64,000 nt of DNA from SB15 sp964639245 (GTDB lineage Bacteria > Chloroflexota > Anaerolineae > Aggregatilineales > J027), in NCBI GenBank assembly GCA_964639245.1, contig CAZXCU010000005.1, positions 268,952-332,951 of the forward strand, written 5' to 3'. Below, one piece after another: positions 42,743-52,700 of this stretch. The notes under the pieces are model-generated. The model was not told the DNA's origin, ran no database searches, and worked only from the letters and a program-made list of their open reading frames with translations. Each line of letters begins with the position of its first letter. Position 1 is the stretch's first letter. A program made the translations under genes and the position numbers.

Positions 42743-45742
42743 CTAAAAGCCGCTTAAATGGCTGAGGTCAGCACGACCTTTGGTGAGTGCGGTCAGGGAT
42801 TGGAGCAGCGCCAGACGATTTTGCCGCACCAGCATATCCTCATCCATCACCATAATATTGTCAAAGAAGGCATTGATGGTCGGTACGAAGGGTTCAAAAA
42901 CCGTCAGAAAGTCGCCAATGGTGTAGTCTACCCCAAGCGTATGAATCAAGTGGTTGTACGCTCGGTAGAGGGCGATTTCGGCAGGTTCGGTGAGGGCTTC
43001 AGCATGTAGGGGATAAACTTCGTTCAAACTGCGGATAATCCGCACACACCGTGCATACGCATCAAGAACTTTTTCCCAGTTTTCGCGCTGTGTCCATGTT
43101 TTCAATTCGCGGATGCTCTGCACCGCCCGTACTGGATTAGCGGCTTGTTCCGCCAGCACCGCTTCGACGACATCAAATGGTTCGTTCTGTTCCAAGAGCA
43201 TGGCTTTGAAACGTCCCACGATGAAATCGACCACACTGTTTTCCTGCTCATAGGTCACTTCCACAGGTTGAGCGCGGGCAACCAGCGCCACCGCCCCCCG
43301 TAAATTTATATCCAGATCGCGGTCAATCAGGATTTGCAGCAACCCCAACGCGGCACGACGCAAAGCAAAGGGGTCAGCGCTACCCGTGGGGGCTAACCCC
43401 ACTGCAAACAGCCCAACCAGACTATCCAGACGGTCTAACAGGGCAAGCAGCACCCCCGCCGCGCTTGCGGGGAGACTATCCCCTGCAAAACGGGGCAGCC
43501 AGTGTTCGTAAATCGCTGTCGCAACATCGGACGTTTCGCCATGGAGTTCAGCATAAAAACGCCCGATGATACCTTGTAGCGAGGTCATCTCGACGACCAT
43601 TTGCGTCGCTAAATCGGCTTTGGCAAGCCCCGCAGCCACATGAGCCACTTCAATTAAATCGTCCGCCGCGTTCAGCATGTACCCAAAGTCTTTCACCATC
43701 CCGGCGACCCGGTTATTTTTATCCAGCATCGAGCCGAGTTTTTCCTGAAAAGTCAGGGTACTCAGGCGGGGCAGATAGGCTGCAAGCGGTTGTTTGACAT
43801 CGGAATTGTAGAAAAATTCTGCGTCGGTGAAACGCGCCACCAATACATGCTCATTGCCGTGGGTCACAACCGCAAGATGTTCGGAGTCGCCGTTCCGCAC
43901 CGCGATGAAATAAGGGGACATATTGCCATTAGCATCTTCTACCGCGAAATAACGCTGGTGTTTTTTCATCACCGTAACTAACACTTCACGCGGCAATTTG
44001 AGGAAGCGTTCATCAAATGCACCCCGCAAAGCAGTTGGCTGTTCGACCAGATTGGTTACTTCATCCAGCAAACCCGTGTCTTCGGGGATCGTGCCATTGA
44101 CGGCACTCGCCAATTGCTGCGCCTGCTGCCAGATGACTTCGCGCCGTTTCTGGAAATCTAAAATGATGCCCTGTTCGTTCATCGCTGTGAAATAACTGGC
44201 AACATCGGTGAGGGCAATTTCAGGCGAACTTAAAGGACGGACTCCGCGAGTGGTGCTGCCACTTTTGACCTGAGCATATTCAAACGGAATCCGCTGTGCG
44301 CCATAGAGGGCAACAAACCAGCGAATAGGACGGGAAAAGGCAATCCCACTGGCGTTCCAGCGCATCGTTTTATTGAATTTGAGGCTGGCAACCAATTGGG
44401 GGAGTTTTTCTGCCAAAATTTCGGTCACAGGGCGGCCTTTGTGTTCGACCATCGCCACCACATATTCCCCGCCGTCGAATTGTTTGCGCTGCAAATCGCC
44501 CACTGTGAGGTCATTTTTACGGGCAAAACCTTCGGCGGCTTTTGTCCAGTTGCCATCTTTATCCACGGCGGCGCTGACGGGCGGCCCTTTAACCTCTTCA
44601 GTTTCGTCCGTTTGGGCAATCGCCAATTGACGCGCCACAATCACCAGACGACGCGGCGTGGCATAAATTTCAAGCCCTACATGGGAGAGACGAAGTTCTT
44701 CAAAAAACGCTGGCGCAAGGGTCTGAAGCTGCATCAGCGCATCATCCACATCATCAGCAGGCAGTTCTTCCACCCCGATTTCAAAAAGAAAATCGGCTGT
44801 TTCGGTGGGGGCGGGAATCGCCTGTTTTTCCAATGGGTGATAGGGTGCAACCCAGCCTGTGTTTAGCAGTTTAGTAAAGGGATGCTCCATTGCCTCACGC
44901 TGTTTGGCGTAGGCTTTGGCGATGTTCAGGGTCATATTTCGCATCCGACGGAAATACTGCGCTCGTTCCGTCACCCCAATCGCGCCGCGTGTATCCAGCA
45001 CATTGAAGAGATGCGAACATTTAAGAACATAGTCATACGCTGGAATCACCAACCCATGTTCTAAGGCGCGATGATGTTCTTGTTCATACACACCGAAGGT
45101 TTGGCGCAGCCCTTCAACATCTGCCACTTCAAAATAGTAGGTGCAGTGTTCAATTTCACTGCGGAGAAAGACATCCCCATAGCTTAAACCCTGACGGAAT
45201 TCAATATCCCAGACAGAATTGACTCCTTGCAAGGCCAAGACAATCCGTTCAAGCCCGTAGGTAATTTCGACGCTGACCGGCTCAAGATTGATTCCGCCCG
45301 CCTGTTGGAAATAGGTGAATTGGGTAATTTCTTGCCCATCCATCCAGACTTCCCAACCCAAGCCCCACGCTCCTAACGCGGGACTTTCCCAGTTATCTTC
45401 CACAAAACGGATGTCATGTTCACGGGTATTAATCCCGATGGCTTCCAAACTTTTGAGGTAAATTTCCTGTGGATTACCGGGATCCGGTTTTAAAATGACC
45501 TGATATTGAAAATAATATTGCATCCGATTGGGGTTTTCGCCGTAGCGTCCGTCATCCGGGCGCACACTCGGTTCAACATAGACAACCCGCCATGGTTCCG
45601 GGCCTAAGACCCGCAGCAAGGTTGCTGGATTGCCTGTCCCCGCACCGAGTTGAATATTATAGGGCTGCCAGAGGACACAGCCATGTTCCAATGCCCAAAA
45701 ATTCTGAAGTCGGGTAATGACTTCTTGAAAAGTAAGCGTCAT
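42743..45742 (-). CDS. glyQS: Glycyl-tRNA synthetase, fused alpha and beta subunits
   Basis: 999 residues. The alpha part (1 to about 300) starts TFQEVITRLQNFWALEHGC and includes VEPSVRPDDGRYGENPNR and QITQFTYFQQAGG, the class II core. The beta part (from about 315: ADFLFEIGVEELPADDV) covers the HD-like region and the C-terminal anticodon-binding domain. Bacteria usually have separate glyQ and glyS; fused forms occur in several phyla. No T-box leader is visible upstream; the preceding gene ends 33 bases away, so it is probably co-transcribed. Confidence 0.95.
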   Translation of the reverse strand: MTLTFQEVITRLQNFWALEHGCVLWQPYNIQLGAGTGNPATLLRVLGPEPWRVVYVEPSVRPDDGRYGENPNRMQYYFQYQVILKPDPGNPQEIYLKSLEAIGINTREHDIRFVEDNWESPALGAWGLGWEVWMDGQEITQFTYFQQAGGINLEPVSVEITYGLERIVLALQGVNSVWDIEFRQGLSYGDVFLRSEIEHCTYYFEVADVEGLRQTFGVYEQEHHRALEHGLVIPAYDYVLKCSHLFNVLDTRGAIGVTERAQYFRRMRNMTLNIAKAYAKQREAMEHPFTKLLNTGWVAPYHPLEKQAIPAPTETADFLFEIGVEELPADDVDDALMQLQTLAPAFFEELRLSHVGLEIYATPRRLVIVARQLAIAQTDETEEVKGPPVSAAVDKDGNWTKAAEGFARKNDLTVGDLQRKQFDGGEYVVAMVEHKGRPVTEILAEKLPQLVASLKFNKTMRWNASGIAFSRPIRWFVALYGAQRIPFEYAQVKSGSTTRGVRPLSSPEIALTDVASYFTAMNEQGIILDFQKRREVIWQQAQQLASAVNGTIPEDTGLLDEVTNLVEQPTALRGAFDERFLKLPREVLVTVMKKHQRYFAVEDANGNMSPYFIAVRNGDSEHLAVVTHGNEHVLVARFTDAEFFYNSDVKQPLAAYLPRLSTLTFQEKLGSMLDKNNRVAGMVKDFGYMLNAADDLIEVAHVAAGLAKADLATQMVVEMTSLQGIIGRFYAELHGETSDVATAIYEHWLPRFAGDSLPASAAGVLLALLDRLDSLVGLFAVGLAPTGSADPFALRRAALGLLQILIDRDLDINLRGAVALVARAQPVEVTYEQENSVVDFIVGRFKAMLLEQNEPFDVVEAVLAEQAANPVRAVQSIRELKTWTQRENWEKVLDAYARCVRIIRSLNEVYPLHAEALTEPAEIALYRAYNHLIHTLGVDYTIGDFLTVFEPFVPTINAFFDNIMVMDEDMLVRQNRLALLQSLTALTKGRADLSHLSGF

Positions 45743-45775
45743 AAAATACCACCATCTAGGTCAAACTGTATAAAT

Positions 45776-46582
45776 TTAGCGTGGATAGGCTGCAATTACA
45801 ACCGGTACGGGTTCAATCGAGGGGTAGCTTGTGCCAATTGCTAAATACATACCCGTGGATTTTCCACCATCCAACCCGAAAGCCACATCAATGTCAAACG
45901 AGTCATTTTGTGTCAGCCATTTGAGCGCATTGCGTAAGGTCATCAGCCCATCGCTGGTAATCATGAACAGCACATGCCCGCTTTTTTCTTGCGCCACGAT
46001 GGTACGGCGGGACGGGTCATCAAAGCCTTCGCCTGTACGGGCAGGACGGCCCCCCGGCTGCACAAACATCGGAAAACCCTGGGCGACTTGTTCATAAAGT
46101 TCGTTGTTATAAGGTTCTTCGACTAACGAGCGTACCCGCGTTTCGGTAGCGGAAATTTGCACCATCCCGCCGTAACCTTCTAACGAATTGCCGTACACCA
46201 TCCCATCTGTGATGACCAACCCCACCGCATAACCTTCGGCAGTAAAAAACGACCCATTCACAAACATCAGGGGCGCATTTAATTCGGATTCCCATTCAGC
46301 AAAGGTACGAAAAATCGTCGGCTCATAATGCACCCGCAGATGAATCAAAGCCGGGTCAACCCGTACCACCACCATCTCAAAATCAGAAAGCGTTGCATAG
46401 GGTTCTTCAACCCGGATTTTGCGGGTGGTGAGTCCGGGCGCAATTTCTGTCCAGCCTGCTTGCAAATCCGGTTGAGGTGTTGATGTTGTGCTGGCAGTCG
46501 GTGTGCTGCTTGCCGCCTGAGAAGTGAGGCTGCACGCCAGAATACTTAGCACCACGAACGGATAGAAATAGATTTTATGCAA
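45776..46582 (-). CDS. NAGPA-like phosphodiester glycosidase lipoprotein
   Basis: About 268 residues from TTG 46582, with GGAG 6 bases upstream. This gives a compact signal peptide ending LSILAC. A longer GTG start at 46615 is possible but adds an acidic lead. After a short TP linker the NAGPA/DUF2233 domain shows FVNGSFF, RRTIVAQ and FGLDGGKSTGM. These belong to the family of the human uncovering enzyme; bacterial members act on exopolysaccharide or cell-wall phosphodiesters. The substrate is unknown. Confidence 0.82.
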   Translation of the reverse strand: MHKIYFYPFVVLSILACSLTSQAASSTPTASTTSTPQPDLQAGWTEIAPGLTTRKIRVEEPYATLSDFEMVVVRVDPALIHLRVHYEPTIFRTFAEWESELNAPLMFVNGSFFTAEGYAVGLVITDGMVYGNSLEGYGGMVQISATETRVRSLVEEPYNNELYEQVAQGFPMFVQPGGRPARTGEGFDDPSRRTIVAQEKSGHVLFMITSDGLMTLRNALKWLTQNDSFDIDVAFGLDGGKSTGMYLAIGTSYPSIEPVPVVIAAYPR

Positions 46583-46664
46583 TGCCCACTCCGATAGTCT
46601 ATCGCGGAAAAACACGACTTTTGCAAGTGCGGTAGATTGATTCTAGCCGTGTATCATCCCAAAC

Positions 46665-47777
46665 TCATTTTAGCCGTGCTGCCAATTCCAGATACGCATG
46701 GGCGTACTGTTCAATGACTTTTTCTGCCTCAAATTTCTGAACAGTGCGGCGGCCTGCCTCCCCCATTGCAGCACGGGCAGTCGGATTCATCAGCAGCAAC
46801 AAAATCCGCGAGGCCAATTCATTCGCACTCCATTCAAACAACCAACCATTGACTCCATCCTCGATGACATCTGGCATCACCCCCACCGGAGTTGAAATGA
46901 CGGGAATCCCGCACGCCATTGCTTCCACTGTGACTCGTGGCCCGCCTTCACTGGTCGAAGCACACACCAGCATATGCGTTTGATTATAGAGGTGCGTCAG
47001 GGCTTCGGGGGTTTCCGCACGCGGGATAAAATCCACATTCAACTGCATCTTATATTCAATAATTTTATCCCGCACTGCTTCATACAAGTTGCCCTCGCCG
47101 CGTATACCTAACTGAATATGTGGAAAATCATCCCGCACTATCTCGACGGCCTCCAGCAAGGTAAACAGCCCTTTGTTAGCAGCCAACCGTCCGACAAACA
47201 ACACATCATACGGTTTGGGTTCATCGGGCAAGGGACACAGCACGTCAAAATCCAGATATTGCGAGGGCAGCACCAGAATTTTTTCCTGTGGCACCCCCCA
47301 GCGCCGCAGCAATTTGGGCATTTCGGTTTCATTCACCACACGGATGGCTTTTGCGCGGCGTGCGAGCGTTTGTAGATAGAGGCGAGCGGTTAATCGGTAG
47401 AGTTTTTCGCGGCGCGTCACAGCCCGTGGATACCCTTCGACATGGTGAATCTCACTCACATAGGGATGATTCAACAGCCATGCCCCGATGCCATTCAGGA
47501 AAAATCCGTAATCATGGCTGACTACCAGCGCATAATCACGGGTTTTGAGCAGTTGGCGACCCTGTTGCACAATAAAATAGGGCTGCCAGTGCGGAGAATA
47601 GGGCGATGGGTGAATGTACACATTGTCATGAATACACGTGGTGACAGTTTCTGGCACAGGCGGGCAAAGAATATCAATCCGTGTCCAGTAGCGGGAGAAG
47701 CGGCGTAACATCTGGTAAAACGCGCCCTCCTGACCGCGTGCCACTGATGTATCGCCACTGAGCATCAGCAGGTTCAA
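46665..47777 (-). CDS. Family 4-type glycosyltransferase
   Basis: 370 residues, GT-B fold. The donor-binding half has FVGRLAANKGL (about 195-205), ASTSEGGPRVTVEAMACGIP with the EX7E pair E277 and E285, and GVNGWLFE. The N-terminal half is typical of acceptor domains. It should transfer a hexose from a nucleotide sugar to a lipid or glycan acceptor. It overlaps the inositol monophosphatase gene by 4 bases. That pairing could indicate inositol- or sugar-phosphate glycolipid synthesis, but the substrates are not determined. Confidence 0.85.
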   Translation of the reverse strand: MNLLMLSGDTSVARGQEGAFYQMLRRFSRYWTRIDILCPPVPETVTTCIHDNVYIHPSPYSPHWQPYFIVQQGRQLLKTRDYALVVSHDYGFFLNGIGAWLLNHPYVSEIHHVEGYPRAVTRREKLYRLTARLYLQTLARRAKAIRVVNETEMPKLLRRWGVPQEKILVLPSQYLDFDVLCPLPDEPKPYDVLFVGRLAANKGLFTLLEAVEIVRDDFPHIQLGIRGEGNLYEAVRDKIIEYKMQLNVDFIPRAETPEALTHLYNQTHMLVCASTSEGGPRVTVEAMACGIPVISTPVGVMPDVIEDGVNGWLFEWSANELASRILLLLMNPTARAAMGEAGRRTVQKFEAEKVIEQYAHAYLELAARLK

Positions 47778-48568
47778 ACGGACTGTAGAACCTCAATGAT
47801 TTGGGCGTGAATCAGACCGTTGCTAGCGAGAATTTGTGGACGTTTTTCATAGAGCAGTTCGATTTTGCCCTGCAAATCCGTCACTTTTCCCCCCGCTTCC
47901 TGTACCATCACAATCCCTGCCACACAATCCCATAAATTGAGCTTACGCTCCCAGTAACCATCCAAACGTCCCACCGCCACATAACACAAATCCAGCGCGG
48001 CAGACCCCACCCGCCGTATATCTTGCGTCTGCAACAGCATGGCGTTGGCCTCTGGAATATTATTTTGCGCGTCCGTTCGGCGGTCATACGGAAATCCAGT
48101 TGCCAGCATCGCATCGAGCAGGGTGTCTGTTTTGGAGACGTGAAGTTTTTCCCCATTTAAAAATGCCCCGCCGCCTTGATACCCCGTAAAACATTCATCG
48201 CGCATCGGGTCATACACCACCCCCAACACAGGTACACGGTCAATCCCCGCCAAGCCTAGACTCACCGCAAAATGGGGAAAGCGATGAGCAAAATTGGTGG
48301 TGCCATCCAACGGGTCAACATACCAGTAATAATCGCTTGCGCCTTTGCCGGGGCTGTATCCCCCGCCTTCCTCCGAAACAACCGCATAATCGGGAAAGGC
48401 TTTGGGCAATGCTTCCAGCAAAAATTTTTCAACGGCGTGGTCGGCTTCGGTTACAAGGTCAATTTCACCCTTGCGGTTGTAACTTACCGGTTTTTTATAA
48501 TACTCTCTCAAGATCTCCCCCGCTTGGCGGGCGATGCCTTCGGCTGTTTTGAGTATCGTTTCCATCAC
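47774..48568 (-). CDS. Inositol-1-monophosphatase family protein
   Basis: 264 residues with the two family signatures: VDPLDGTTNFAH near residue 83 and LNLWDCVAGIVMVQEAGG near residue 213. SEEG supplies another metal ligand. It removes phosphate from myo-inositol phosphate or related small phosphates, with Mg2+. The substrate could also be fructose-1,6-bisphosphate or a nucleotide. It overlaps both neighbours by 4 bases, which places it in one translation-coupled run. Confidence 0.88.
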   Translation of the reverse strand: MMETILKTAEGIARQAGEILREYYKKPVSYNRKGEIDLVTEADHAVEKFLLEALPKAFPDYAVVSEEGGGYSPGKGASDYYWYVDPLDGTTNFAHRFPHFAVSLGLAGIDRVPVLGVVYDPMRDECFTGYQGGGAFLNGEKLHVSKTDTLLDAMLATGFPYDRRTDAQNNIPEANAMLLQTQDIRRVGSAALDLCYVAVGRLDGYWERKLNLWDCVAGIVMVQEAGGKVTDLQGKIELLYEKRPQILASNGLIHAQIIEVLQSV

Positions 48569-49800
48569 ATCCCCTTTGAAAGATAAGCCACCGAAACGGC
48601 TCTAAACGTCTGCGGTTCAAAGTCTATCGGTTGAACATGATGCAGAGTATAACCAAACCGTTCAACCAAGCGCTTTGTATCGCGTGCCAAGGTTGCCGGG
48701 TCTTGTCCAATGTAAGCAATCTGAGCAGGCAACACCGCTTCCAGCGCATCTATATCATAACGCGCCATGCCTTGTGGGGGTGGGTCAATCACCGCAATTT
48801 GATATTTTTCCGTTAAATCTGGCAGGACATCCGCCACTCCCCCCTCGATCACATCTACATTGTCAAAATCGGCAAGGTTTTCTTCGGCATCGGTTGCCGC
48901 AGGGGGATAACTTTCAATGCACGTCACAAGGCTGACTTTGGGCGCAAATACGCTAGAAAAAATTCCGATTCCAGCATACAAATCCAGCACTTTTTCATCC
49001 CCACGCAGGGAAAACAACTCCAGCACGACCTTCACCAGCGTTTCAATCTGCTCAAAGTTGCTCCGTATGAAACTGCCCGCCGTTGCCCGATAGGAGCGCC
49101 CTAAAAGTGTATAGTTAAGGTGAGTCGCGCCAATGAGATTTGCGGGTTCGTTGTCTTCCGTCAGAAAATTCACGGAGGCGCTAAAATCCAGTTCCAATTC
49201 TGGTGGCTCATCATCGGAGGTGCTGAGGATGAGCATTTGTTCCCCTTGCCCGTTATCCATAATTTTGACACGGGTGAGGGTGGGAATGTCTAAATCAAAT
49301 TTCTCCGCCACTTCCAGAATTTCGGGAACGGTAATCGGACATTCATTCACGATGATTTGCGGTTCACCGTCCCACGCTTTATAGGCCAAATCGCTTTTGA
49401 CCGGATAAAACACGGATTGATGGCTGTAGGCCCATTCTTGCGGACTAGGGAGGGTCAAATGGACTGGAACATCGTCAAAATTTCCGATGCGGCTCAACTG
49501 GTCAGCCACAATATCCGTTTTGAGTGCGAGTTGGGCAGCATAATTCATATGCTGCCACTGACACCCACCACATTTTTTCGGCCCAAAATGCTGGCACTGC
49601 GGATGTACCCGATCACCGGACGCACTCAAAATCTGGAGACCTGCCCCAAAAGCGTAACGTCCTTTGTCCTCCACCACTTGAGCGGTAATTTCTTCGCCGG
49701 GAATCGTAAAAGGGACGAAGATAGGCCGTCCCTCATGACGACCTATCCCCTGTCCTCCGTTGGCGATATCGGTGATTTCAAGCCGAAAATCACTGTCCAT
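48565..49800 (-). CDS. RlmD/TrmA-family RNA methyltransferase homologue lacking catalytic Cys
   Basis: About 411 residues from ATG 49800, overlapping the ATPase gene by 11 bases. It has an N-terminal TRAM domain (about 1-60) and iron-sulfur-type cysteines C69, C77, C80 and C154. The SAM-binding region is VLDLYAGIGIFSS. In RlmD/TrmA the nucleophile lies in SCNPATLARD; here the segment is GQDPATLARD with Gln (CAA) at 366. DPPRxG reads DPPPQG and the base Glu in THHVE is Val402. Fold and cofactor site are kept but the 5-methyluridine chemistry is not. See findings. Confidence 0.85.
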   Translation of the reverse strand: MDSDFRLEITDIANGGQGIGRHEGRPIFVPFTIPGEEITAQVVEDKGRYAFGAGLQILSASGDRVHPQCQHFGPKKCGGCQWQHMNYAAQLALKTDIVADQLSRIGNFDDVPVHLTLPSPQEWAYSHQSVFYPVKSDLAYKAWDGEPQIIVNECPITVPEILEVAEKFDLDIPTLTRVKIMDNGQGEQMLILSTSDDEPPELELDFSASVNFLTEDNEPANLIGATHLNYTLLGRSYRATAGSFIRSNFEQIETLVKVVLELFSLRGDEKVLDLYAGIGIFSSVFAPKVSLVTCIESYPPAATDAEENLADFDNVDVIEGGVADVLPDLTEKYQIAVIDPPPQGMARYDIDALEAVLPAQIAYIGQDPATLARDTKRLVERFGYTLHHVQPIDFEPQTFRAVSVAYLSKGM

Positions 49801-52603
49801 TGCTGGGAGCTTCTTTAGCAGCCTGTCGTCGGAAAATCCACTTTTCAATCTCAATCAGCGGCGCAACAGACACAGCCAGCAGCAGTCCAACCGCCAGTGC
49901 ATCCACGGGCAGATTTTCCGTATTCAACAAATCTTGCATAAATGGCAGATACATGGCGGCAATTTGCAGCAAAATCGTCAAATTGACCGTCCAGAACAGC
50001 AAGGGATTCTGCCATAACGGGGCTTCCAAAAACGAGGCATTCCCCGCATGGATAGAGGCCACATGGAATAACTGGGCGGTTGCCAGCACAAAAAAGGCCA
50101 TTGTGCGGGCAGATCTCAGGTGGGAATCATCCGGGCTAAAAATATCTCCCGCTTCACGGTTGAGCATCCAGATAAACCCGCCAAGGGTGATAATCCCCAT
50201 CCAGAGACCCACCCACAAAATATGAATGCCAATCCCACCCGCGAAGATGCTTTCTTTGGGGTGACGCGGTTTGCGGTTCATCACACTGGCTTCGGAAGGT
50301 TCAAAACCCAGTGCAATCGCGGGCAGCCCGTCTGTCACAAGGTTGACCCACAAAATTTGTGTCGCCAGCAAAGGCAGTTTTAAGCCAATCAAAATCGCGC
50401 CGAACATGGTCATGATTTCGCCAATGTTACTACCGACCAGATAACTCAAGAATTTACGGATATTGTCGTAAATGGTGCGGCCTTCTTCAACCGCAGAAAC
50501 AATGCTGGCAAAGTTATCATCGGTCAGCACCATGTCTGCCGCGCCTTTGCTTACATCGGTTCCGGTAATGCCCATCGCTACCCCGATATTGGCCTGTTTG
50601 AGCGCAGGGGCATCATTCACCCCATCGCCGGTCATGGCGACGATTTCCCCATTTTTCTGCAAGGCTTCCACCACACGGAGCTTGTGTTCCGGTGAAACAC
50701 GCGCATACACCGATGTATTTTTCACCACGTCCACCAATTGTTCATGGGTATAGGTGTCCAATTCTGCGCCTGTCACCACACTGTGATTGCCATTAGCGGA
50801 AATGATGCCCAATTGTTCGGCAATTGCTTTGGCGGTTAATTTGTGGTCGCCCGTAATCATCACAGCGCGAATCCCTGCGTTTTTAGCAATCGCCACCGCT
50901 TTTTGGGCTTCCGTGCGCGGCGGGTCAATCATGCCAATTAACCCCAGCAAAATTAAATCGCGTTCCAAAGTTTCTGGGGCAGGATCCGTTGGCAAGTCGG
51001 TGAAATCGCGGTAGCCAATCCCCAGCACACGAATCCCCTGTGAAGCCAGCAGTTCAATTTGTTCTACCCAGACTTTGCGCCGTTCGGGGGTCAGCGGCAC
51101 ATGACCATGCGGCATGGTTTCTTCACTTGCCCACGCCAACAGGTTATCCGGTGCGCCTTTGGTAAACGACACATAATTTGCCCCGTCAAACAATTTCTGA
51201 AAATGTTCGTTTTTCGGCTGGTGGATGGTAGTCATAGATTTACGTTCTGCCGTAAAGGGAATTTCATTCACACGCGGCATATCTTCTTCTAAGTTTTTGC
51301 GCGTCCAGCCCATTTTCCGCGCCATCACCAGCAATGCACCTTCGGTAGTATCCCCGACCACATGCCACTGATTGCCCTCATTTTGTTCGACATACGCATC
51401 GGTACACAGCGCCGACGCTTTAATTAACCGTGAGAGCTGGTCGTCGGTTTCAACATGCAGGCGTTCATCGGTTTTTTCGACCAGAAATTCTCCAGTGGGT
51501 TCGTAGCCAACCCCGGTGACTTTGACGGTATCATGCCCCGGTAGCAGCACCCGTGTCACGGTCATTTCATTCCGGGTGAGGGTCCCGGTTTTGTCCGAGC
51601 AAATCACCGTTACCGACCCCAGTGTTTCTACCGCAGGCAGTTTACGGATGAGCGCATTTCGTTTGACCATGCGGTTTGCACCAAGCGCCAGCGAAATCGT
51701 GATAATTGCGGGCAGCCCTTCGGGAATTGCGGCAACGGCGAGACTAATCGAAGTCAGGAACATTTCTTGAACTTCGGCTTCTTCCCGGATAACCCCCGTA
51801 ATGAACACCACCGCGCACACCACCAGCGCCCCCATCGCCAGATAGTACCCCATCTGTTCGAGGCGTTCTTGGAGGGGGGTGCGTCCCTGTTCCACATTTT
51901 GCAGCAGCGACGCAATATTCCCCAATTGGGTTTTTAAACCCGTTTCCGTCACCACCATTTCCGCACGCCCATAAGTCAGCGCTGTTCCCATGTAGGCAAA
52001 ATTCAAACGGTCTGCGAGTGCCGGTACATTATCGCCATCTTCCATGGCTTTGGATATTTTTTCGACGGGGAGCGATTCACCGGTCATCGCCGCTTCATCA
52101 ATTTTGACGTTGATTGCTTCAATCAAGCGTCCATCGGCGGGGATGCTGTCGCCCGCTTCCAGCAGCACCATATCACCCGGCACCAGTTCGGTAGCATCAA
52201 TTTCTTTAACATGCCCCTCGCGCCGCACACGCACCAACGGGGTTTGCATTTTACGGAGCGCTGCCAGCGCGTTTTCGGCCTGTCGTTCTTGATATACCCC
52301 GATGAGCGCATTCAAGAAAACGATGACCATGATAACAATGGAGTCTTTGGCCTCACCAATGAAAATGGAAATAAAAGCAGCCACTAACAAGATAATAACG
52401 GTCACATCTTTAAACTGCTCGATAATCATTTCCAGCAGCGATGTTCCCTCTTCGACAGGCAGTTCATTTTTCCCATATTGCTGGATACGGCTTTGAACTT
52501 CGGATTCGGAAAGCCCCGTGCCAGATGACACGTTTAGCTTTTTTAGGGTATCCTCTGCGGAAAGAGCATACCATTTCTCGGTTGTTTTAGGTTGGCTTGT
52601 CAT
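49790..52603 (-). CDS. P-type calcium-transporting ATPase (P2A-like)
   Basis: 937 residues. TGES (174-177), PEGLP (294-298), phosphorylated D337 in DKTGTLT, KGAPD and TGDGVNDAP are all present, with about ten membrane segments. PEGLP in segment 4 and NLVTDGLPA in segment 6 fit Ca2+ or Mn2+ pumps of the SERCA/PMR1 type. Transport of Na+ or K+ by some relatives cannot be ruled out. It would export the ion using ATP. It is the first gene of the minus-strand run that continues through rlmD-like, inositol phosphatase and glycosyltransferase genes. Confidence 0.9.
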   Translation of the reverse strand: MTSQPKTTEKWYALSAEDTLKKLNVSSGTGLSESEVQSRIQQYGKNELPVEEGTSLLEMIIEQFKDVTVIILLVAAFISIFIGEAKDSIVIMVIVFLNALIGVYQERQAENALAALRKMQTPLVRVRREGHVKEIDATELVPGDMVLLEAGDSIPADGRLIEAINVKIDEAAMTGESLPVEKISKAMEDGDNVPALADRLNFAYMGTALTYGRAEMVVTETGLKTQLGNIASLLQNVEQGRTPLQERLEQMGYYLAMGALVVCAVVFITGVIREEAEVQEMFLTSISLAVAAIPEGLPAIITISLALGANRMVKRNALIRKLPAVETLGSVTVICSDKTGTLTRNEMTVTRVLLPGHDTVKVTGVGYEPTGEFLVEKTDERLHVETDDQLSRLIKASALCTDAYVEQNEGNQWHVVGDTTEGALLVMARKMGWTRKNLEEDMPRVNEIPFTAERKSMTTIHQPKNEHFQKLFDGANYVSFTKGAPDNLLAWASEETMPHGHVPLTPERRKVWVEQIELLASQGIRVLGIGYRDFTDLPTDPAPETLERDLILLGLIGMIDPPRTEAQKAVAIAKNAGIRAVMITGDHKLTAKAIAEQLGIISANGNHSVVTGAELDTYTHEQLVDVVKNTSVYARVSPEHKLRVVEALQKNGEIVAMTGDGVNDAPALKQANIGVAMGITGTDVSKGAADMVLTDDNFASIVSAVEEGRTIYDNIRKFLSYLVGSNIGEIMTMFGAILIGLKLPLLATQILWVNLVTDGLPAIALGFEPSEASVMNRKPRHPKESIFAGGIGIHILWVGLWMGIITLGGFIWMLNREAGDIFSPDDSHLRSARTMAFFVLATAQLFHVASIHAGNASFLEAPLWQNPLLFWTVNLTILLQIAAMYLPFMQDLLNTENLPVDALAVGLLLAVSVAPLIEIEKWIFRRQAAKEAPSNGQ

Positions 52604-52700
52604 ACATACTCCAGAGTTGCAGCGAACAATTCATTGTAATCGCATCTGTAAAAATTTTCCCCGCTAAAAATAGAGAGGGTTTAGAAAGACAGGACTAAGT

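Noticed and set aside
45743..45775. Possible T-box leader for glyQS
   Set aside because: Only 33 bases separate it from the upstream gene, and no T-box sequence (TGGNACCGCG-like) is visible there or upstream.
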